DNA of 64,000 bases from contig JADFDH010000002.1 in NCBI GenBank assembly GCA_018263005.1, positions 186,001 through 250,000 of the forward strand, written 5' to 3'. Shown one piece after another: positions 59,410 through 64,000 of the stretch (position 1 is the stretch's first letter; each line of letters opens with the position of its first letter). The position numbers and the translations under genes are program-made. The DNA comes from Methanobacterium sp. (GTDB taxonomy: Archaea > Methanobacteriota > Methanobacteria > Methanobacteriales > Methanobacteriaceae). Below the pieces are notes generated by a model. That model searched no databases and was not told the origin of the DNA. It saw nothing but the letters and a program-made list of their open reading frames with translations.

Positions 59410-60105
59410 TTATTTTTTATACTTTAAAATAGTGGTGGAAAGATATTTTTTTTCTTTCAAAAAACCTTTAACTACTTTTTCATCATCCATACTACAATTT
59501 TTAACCGATATGACCTCTTTATTTCTGGAATCCCGGTTAACCATTTGTTCTAATTTTTCAGAGTGACGGGATGTCTTCATCACCACCAAAGTGTCAGCAT
59601 ATTTCAAAAAAATTTCCAACCGATCATCAACCTTGGGTACGATGACAATTATCTCATCCTTTTCTCCAAGAGATACGCCTGCAGTTGCAGCGCATCCTGT
59701 AAAAGACGTCACACCAGGAATAGTCTCAACTTCGAAACCCTTAGCTTGAATCCTTCTGTGCATATAAGAAAAAGTACTGTATATAGTAGGATCTCCTAAG
59801 GTTATGAATGCCACATCATGGCCCTGGTCCAATTTTTCAATAATTAAGGCAGCTGCATCATCCCAATACTTTTGAAGAGCTTCTTCATCTTCTATCATGG
59901 GAAATAATGGTTCTAATATCTGATAATTATCATCTCGTTCATCAAGATATTTCTGTACAATGGATAATGCTAAACTAGGCTTTCTAGCAGCTGATCTAGG
60001 TGAACATATGAAATTAACCTTCTTTAAAGTATTTAATGCTTTAATTGTTAAAAGTTCAGTATCACCAGGCCCCACACCAATTCCTATAAATTTTCCTGTC
60101 TTCAT
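59410..60105 (-). CDS. cbiL: Cobalt-factor II C20-methyltransferase
   Basis: 231-aa SAM-dependent tetrapyrrole methyltransferase of the cobalamin pathway, adding a methyl group at C20. The typical N-terminus is IGIGVGPGDTELLTIKA (~7-23), followed by CSPRSA, LGDPTIYSTFSYM (~103-115) and PGVTSF. Methanogens need corrinoid for methyltransferases. It lies alone between msvR and the helicase, on the opposite strand to both. Confidence 0.93.
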   Translation of the reverse strand: MKTGKFIGIGVGPGDTELLTIKALNTLKKVNFICSPRSAARKPSLALSIVQKYLDERDDNYQILEPLFPMIEDEEALQKYWDDAAALIIEKLDQGHDVAFITLGDPTIYSTFSYMHRRIQAKGFEVETIPGVTSFTGCAATAGVSLGEKDEIIVIVPKVDDRLEIFLKYADTLVVMKTSRHSEKLEQMVNRDSRNKEVISVKNCSMDDEKVVKGFLKEKKYLSTTILKYKK

Positions 60106-60252
60106 AATAATCGTTGATTAAATTTGTTAAATTAAAACCTCAAATATGACAAACACATATTATATTAATGGTTTTTTAAATGAATGAGTAGAATTGTATC
60201 ATATCTGTACAGGTTTCATAGTATTTATATGAGCATACCAATATTAATCCCC

Positions 60253-62007
60253 ATGGATAATGGCTTTTTTTGCAATAAATGTGGAATGATCAAGGACAAC
60301 TGCATATGTGTTAAGGACGGATTCAAAGTTACTAAAGCCAGCGGCATAACAGAATCCAGGAAAGGCGAAATCAGAACTAAATATCCTGATTTAGATGTTG
60401 ATATAATCGAAAATTTTCCTTTTCCAGAACCTAGAGAAGGGAAAACAGGTGAAAGCCAGCTTGAAATTATAGGAAAGATAAAAAAGGCCTTTGAAGAAGG
60501 TTTTCGTTATGTTCTTCTGGAAGCAGGTACTGGAACAGGTAAATCCGCAATAGCCACCACTCTAGCAGGAATATATCAGCCAGCTTACATTCTTACCATG
60601 ACCAAACAACTACAATCCCAATACGGAATCCAGTTTGGATATCCTCTGGTTAAAGGTCGTGGGAATTTTTCCTGTCTAGAAACTGGTCTGGAGAATAGTT
60701 GTGATATGGGTACCTGTCAAACCATCCCCAGCACCCAGAAGTTCGTATGTGAGTATGGAATCAGTAAATCACCCTTTGACGGTGGATCATTTGCCTTTGA
60801 AGATGCCTTTGGAAACAACATCTATTATAGGTCTGATGAGCACTGTAAATACTGGAAACAAAAAACAACCGCGGTTAATAGTCATGTAACATTAATGAAT
60901 TATGATTACGCCTTACTGGAATTGAATTACGTGAAACATTTCGGTAAAAGAAAATTAATGGTTTTGGACGAAGCTCATAACATTGAAGACAAATTAATGT
61001 CACGTTTAGAGGTTAATATCTATAATAAAAGACTGGAAAACGATGTTAAAAAGACCATACCCCTAAATATGATGTCCTACGATGACCCAACAGAATGGAT
61101 ATTATTTTTAGAATCCTTATATGAATCTTATAAGGAAATTGCCGTGCAAAAAATGCCTAAAAACAAAGCAGACCGTATAAACCGAACAAAACTGCGTTTA
61201 ATGGAACTCTTAAACAATCTAGACGAAACCCCTGAAAATTGGGTTGTAGACAAAATAGCTGGTGGAGTAACATTTAAACCATTGAAAGTTGATTCTTATG
61301 CTGAAGATAGGCTATTTCGCCATGCTGATAACTGTCTTTTTATGAGCGCCACCATATTAGATTCTGATCTTTTTTGCAAATGGCTGGGTATAGAGCCACA
61401 GGATGCTTATAAATTAAGTATAAAAAGTACTTTCCCTGCTTCAGCACGTCCAGTCCATCTTAAATTAGTAGGAAACATGTCACGAAGATCTATTAAAAGA
61501 ACTGCGCCTAAAACCATTCCTATCCTGAAAAAAATTATAAACTACCATCGCTATGAAAAAGGTTTAATACACACCCATAACTACAATTGCCAGAAGTATA
61601 TAATGGATAAGATTAAAAATAATCGACTTATGGATCATAATAGTCGTAACAGAGAATATCAACTGCATAAATTTGAGGAAAGCCAAGAAAACCTGGTTTT
61701 GGTAAGTCCTTCCATGGGAGAAGGAGTGGATTTACCCTATGAAAAATGTCAATTTCAGGTTATCTACAAAATACCGTTTCCGTATCTTGGAGATCAACAG
61801 GTTAATCAGCGAAAAAAGAAAGACCCCAAATGGTACGCTTATAAAACTGTAATGACCCTATTACAAGCCTATGGCAGGGGTATGCGTGCAGAAGATGATT
61901 ACTGTGAAACATATATATTGGATGGAAACTTTCGGATGTTACTAAACAACCGTCTTTATAGGAATCTAGTTCCCGAGTTCTTCAAGGAAGCCATCCAAAG
62001 AGATTAA
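60253..62007 (+). CDS. XPD/DinG-type superfamily 2 DNA helicase with Fe-S cluster
   Basis: 584 aa from the ATG at 60253; TTTATATG (60224-60231) sits ~25 bp upstream and there is no ribosome-binding site, so a leaderless transcript is likely (an upstream frame to 60184 is open but unsupported). N-terminal CNKC...CIC zinc-type motif (~6-18), Walker A GTGTGKSA, Cys cluster (FSC, NSCDMGTC, FVCEYG and EHC) for a [4Fe-4S], the DEAH box VLDEAHN, and late helicase motifs (SPSMGEGVDLPY, QAYGRGMRAEDD). Related to Rad3/XPD helicases of DNA repair; the exact substrate is unknown. Confidence 0.9.
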   Translation: MDNGFFCNKCGMIKDNCICVKDGFKVTKASGITESRKGEIRTKYPDLDVDIIENFPFPEPREGKTGESQLEIIGKIKKAFEEGFRYVLLEAGTGTGKSAIATTLAGIYQPAYILTMTKQLQSQYGIQFGYPLVKGRGNFSCLETGLENSCDMGTCQTIPSTQKFVCEYGISKSPFDGGSFAFEDAFGNNIYYRSDEHCKYWKQKTTAVNSHVTLMNYDYALLELNYVKHFGKRKLMVLDEAHNIEDKLMSRLEVNIYNKRLENDVKKTIPLNMMSYDDPTEWILFLESLYESYKEIAVQKMPKNKADRINRTKLRLMELLNNLDETPENWVVDKIAGGVTFKPLKVDSYAEDRLFRHADNCLFMSATILDSDLFCKWLGIEPQDAYKLSIKSTFPASARPVHLKLVGNMSRRSIKRTAPKTIPILKKIINYHRYEKGLIHTHNYNCQKYIMDKIKNNRLMDHNSRNREYQLHKFEESQENLVLVSPSMGEGVDLPYEKCQFQVIYKIPFPYLGDQQVNQRKKKDPKWYAYKTVMTLLQAYGRGMRAEDDYCETYILDGNFRMLLNNRLYRNLVPEFFKEAIQRD

Positions 62008-62128
62008 GAGTCGAGTAATGGTATACAGATAAACAATAGTTTTAATATAAAGTTCTGATAAACCATTATCCATTATTATTATCAATATTTAAAATTTCCA
62101 GCCTAATGATTAATGAGAGGTATCACGA

Positions 62129-64000
62129 ATGTCCGAACTTTCCAAGGTGGACATATACAAACAAATTAATGTTCTAAGGCAAAACTTGCTGGATCTGACT
62201 ATGCGCAACCAGCTTCTGAACTTCCGCCCCAGAACCATGACCGTTGAAGTACAAGAAGGAGATCTTGAAGAAATATACGACCGGCTTGTTCTGAAAAAAA
62301 GTAAAAAGAAGCTACTACAATTCATCTCTCGAACTGATTCACTAGAGCATGAAGATGAATCAAATTTTGAAAAATCTGATGAAAAACAGACAGAGCTTCC
62401 CCATAAAGAAGAATCAGAAGTTTCAAGAAAGGGCCATGAAAAAAATCCATCATCAGATAATCGAGAAGATGATAGAAATCTCAAACCTGAAAGTGAAGAT
62501 CAAGTAATAAATAATACAGCACACCCCACAGAAGGCCAAATATCCCTAAAAATTAATGATAATACTATAAATGGATCCTCTTCTACTGAGGATGCATTGA
62601 ATGATGGAGAAAATTCATTACTATGGGATTCACCCGCCCCTGACCAGGAAACTCTCCAAAAAAATAAAGAGATAATATTAAGTACTGATTTAACTGGTTC
62701 AGAGCTTCAAAGACGTCTTTTTTATATTAATCAACGCGCAAGATCCATGATGGAAGAACAGGGTTATAATATTCTCTACCTAGCATTGGGATTCCTCAAA
62801 TGGCAGGAAGAAAATGGAAATACTGATTTTAGAGAAGCTCCTTTAATACTTATTCCTGTAGAACTAGAAAGAAAAAGAGTAAAGGGCTCATTTAAACTTC
62901 GTTGGACGGGCGAAGATATAATTCCAAATATTTCCCTACAATCAAAATTAATCGAACAGGGAATCGAAATACCTGATTTTAAAATGCCCCGTACTAAAGA
63001 AGGTGTGACTGAATATCTGGAAAATGTTAAAAAATCCATTTCATTGGAGTCATCTTGGGAAATTAAGGATAAAATTTTCTTAGGTTTTTTTAGTTTCACC
63101 AAATTCGTGATGTATAAGGACCTTGAACCCTCCAGCTGGCCTGAAGATATGCCCCTGGAAGAAAACCCTCTAATAAAAGCCATATTTGATCCAGCAGATG
63201 AAGAATTGGGCCAGGGATTCCAAGAGAACCAAGTCGATGAGAAACTATCATCAGGCGAAGTGTATCATGTGATGGATGCTGACTCATCTCAGATTGCAGT
63301 TATAGAGGATGTAAAAAGTGGAAGAGATCTGGTAGTAGAGGGACCACCCGGAACTGGTAAATCACAGACAATAGTAAACCTGATAGCAGAATTACTGGCC
63401 CGAGGTAACACAGTACTATTTGTAAGTGAGAAAATGGCAGCATTAGAAGTGGTTAAGGACCGTCTGGATAGTGTGGGCTTAGGAGAATTCTGTCTGGAAT
63501 TGCACAGCCGTAAATCTAATAAGAAAGAGGTACTGGATAAGCTGGAAAGCGTCCTAAGAAACACCAAACCAGTTGAATTATCCATAGATAACGATTTAAA
63601 CACCATAGAAGAGTTAAAATCTAATCTAAATCAATATGTATCACTTTTACACTCCCCTTATGAAAAAATTAAATGGACTCCCTATCAGATTTTTGGTGTA
63701 AAGGAAAAATCCTTGAAATATTTTGAAAGATCACAGTCCAAAATGCCCCGTTTTACCATTGAAAATGTAGATTTATGCACTTTAAGTCATTGGCAACGTT
63801 CAGTTAATAAATTCAAAGAATTAGCTGAATTATATAATCTAGTAAAACCCGTTTCCCAAAATCCATGGAAATTAACCCAACCAGATCCCATATTACCAGC
63901 AGAAGAAGAAGAAATTGAAACCTTACTAGTTAATGCCTTATCAATTTTTGATAACTTAAATAAGAAATCCAAAAAATTATCTAAAATATCCGGAGTAAAC
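62129..64000 (+). CDS. DUF4011-type superfamily 1 helicase, N-terminal part (cut by window edge)
   Basis: Open from ATG 62129 (GAGAGGT 8 nt upstream) to the window end, 624 codons. Begins with RQNLLDLTMRNQLLNF (residues ~15-30), the DUF4011 hallmark, then a long acidic, repetitive, probably disordered stretch (~60-180), a second conserved block (RRLFYINQRARSMMEEQGYNILYLALGFLKW, split), and the helicase Walker A EGPPGTGKSQT at ~403-413 followed by VLFVSEKMAALEVV. Relatives are 1300-2000 aa with DUF559/DUF3320 nuclease-like ends and are sometimes defence-linked; that part is outside the window. Confidence 0.85.
   Translation, partial: MSELSKVDIYKQINVLRQNLLDLTMRNQLLNFRPRTMTVEVQEGDLEEIYDRLVLKKSKKKLLQFISRTDSLEHEDESNFEKSDEKQTELPHKEESEVSRKGHEKNPSSDNREDDRNLKPESEDQVINNTAHPTEGQISLKINDNTINGSSSTEDALNDGENSLLWDSPAPDQETLQKNKEIILSTDLTGSELQRRLFYINQRARSMMEEQGYNILYLALGFLKWQEENGNTDFREAPLILIPVELERKRVKGSFKLRWTGEDIIPNISLQSKLIEQGIEIPDFKMPRTKEGVTEYLENVKKSISLESSWEIKDKIFLGFFSFTKFVMYKDLEPSSWPEDMPLEENPLIKAIFDPADEELGQGFQENQVDEKLSSGEVYHVMDADSSQIAVIEDVKSGRDLVVEGPPGTGKSQTIVNLIAELLARGNTVLFVSEKMAALEVVKDRLDSVGLGEFCLELHSRKSNKKEVLDKLESVLRNTKPVELSIDNDLNTIEELKSNLNQYVSLLHSPYEKIKWTPYQIFGVKEKSLKYFERSQSKMPRFTIENVDLCTLSHWQRSVNKFKELAELYNLVKPVSQNPWKLTQPDPILPAEEEEIETLLVNALSIFDNLNKKSKKLSKISGVN

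Noticed and set aside
62110..62484. Minus-strand Ser-rich 124-codon ORF and further minus-strand ORFs to 63.9 kb
   Set aside because: Antisense to the long continuous DUF4011 helicase frame; Ser-rich composition is the mirror of Glu/Lys codons.
1..64000. CRISPR arrays, insertion sequences, integrases, tRNA or rRNA genes
   Set aside because: No regularly spaced repeats, transposase genes, terminal inverted repeats or T-loop signatures were found in any intergenic region.

Overview
The window is a low-GC (AT-rich) chromosomal segment of a hydrogenotrophic methanogen of the order Methanobacteriales, most likely a mesophilic Methanobacterium. The evidence is the archaeal information-processing genes (Csl4, RpoL, SRP54, Pus10, L21e, RpoF, RadA, RPA), the methanogen-only genes (HdrA, methanogenesis marker 11, CfbA nickelochelatase, a DmrB-like reductase, MsvR) and TATA-type promoters. 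Gene order broadly matches what I recall of Methanothermobacter thermautotrophicus. I see no tRNA, rRNA, CRISPR array, insertion sequence or prophage; this is mostly core chromosome.

Layout. 1-2.9 kb (minus): partial DUF99, rpoL, csl4, dph2, hpt. 3.2-9.4 kb (plus): SRP54, Pus10, L21e, RpoF, DUF655, RsmA, a small Cys/His protein and a HemK/Mtq2-like methyltransferase, which together form a translation, rRNA and tRNA maturation block. 9.6-12.3 kb: a PhoU-RCK_C protein, an Lrp-type regulator and a double-domain MgtE transporter. 12.3-14.4 kb (minus): two pilin-like secreted or anchored proteins. 14.7-17.6 kb (plus): DUF35, cfbA, thiL, amrS. 17.7-20 kb (minus): a UbiD-family decarboxylase and a tandem PurE. 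20.2-21.9 kb: a membrane glycosyltransferase with an extra C-terminal domain. 22-28.3 kb (minus): marker 11, ribH, an overlooked 27-residue membrane ORF, a cysteine desulfurase, leuB-leuD-leuC and a MarR regulator. 28.7-32 kb: a multi-OB-fold RPA and RadA. 32.3-34.3 kb: hdrA. 34.4-38.8 kb: DUF169, glyA, a DmrB-like protein, an NTF2-like protein and two small minus-strand genes. 39-46.4 kb: metK, ileS, purL and a polyprenol-kinase-like protein. 46.4-51.6 kb (minus): five ABC exporter genes. 51.7-54.6 kb (minus): a holin-like/alkaline phosphatase fusion and a metallophosphoesterase. 54.8-57.9 kb: moeA, a site-2 protease and a TPR protein. 58-59.4 kb: the MsvR redox regulator with its operator and a broken small ORF beside it. 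59.4-64 kb: cbiL, an XPD/DinG-type helicase and the first 624 codons of a DUF4011-type superfamily 1 helicase that runs off the edge.

How the genes fit together. Several loci feed methanogenic cofactors: CfbA (F430), CbiL (corrinoid), DmrB-like and GlyA (tetrahydromethanopterin C1 units), RibH (flavin and F420 side), leuBCD and HdrA. The most noteworthy signals are: a near-consensus MsvR box directly before the msvR TATA box, with an interrupted small ORF upstream; a perfect 10-bp inverted repeat in the RPA leader; the small membrane ORF between ribH and the desulfurase; a PurE tandem whose second copy has lost the catalytic His; a glycosyltransferase carrying repeats that resemble a double-psi barrel; a holin-like/AlkP fusion; and an ABC cluster in which one ATPase lies between a MacB-type and an ABC-2-type permease. 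I found no clearly new defence or mobile system. The edge helicase is the only candidate with a possible defence role and it is incomplete here.
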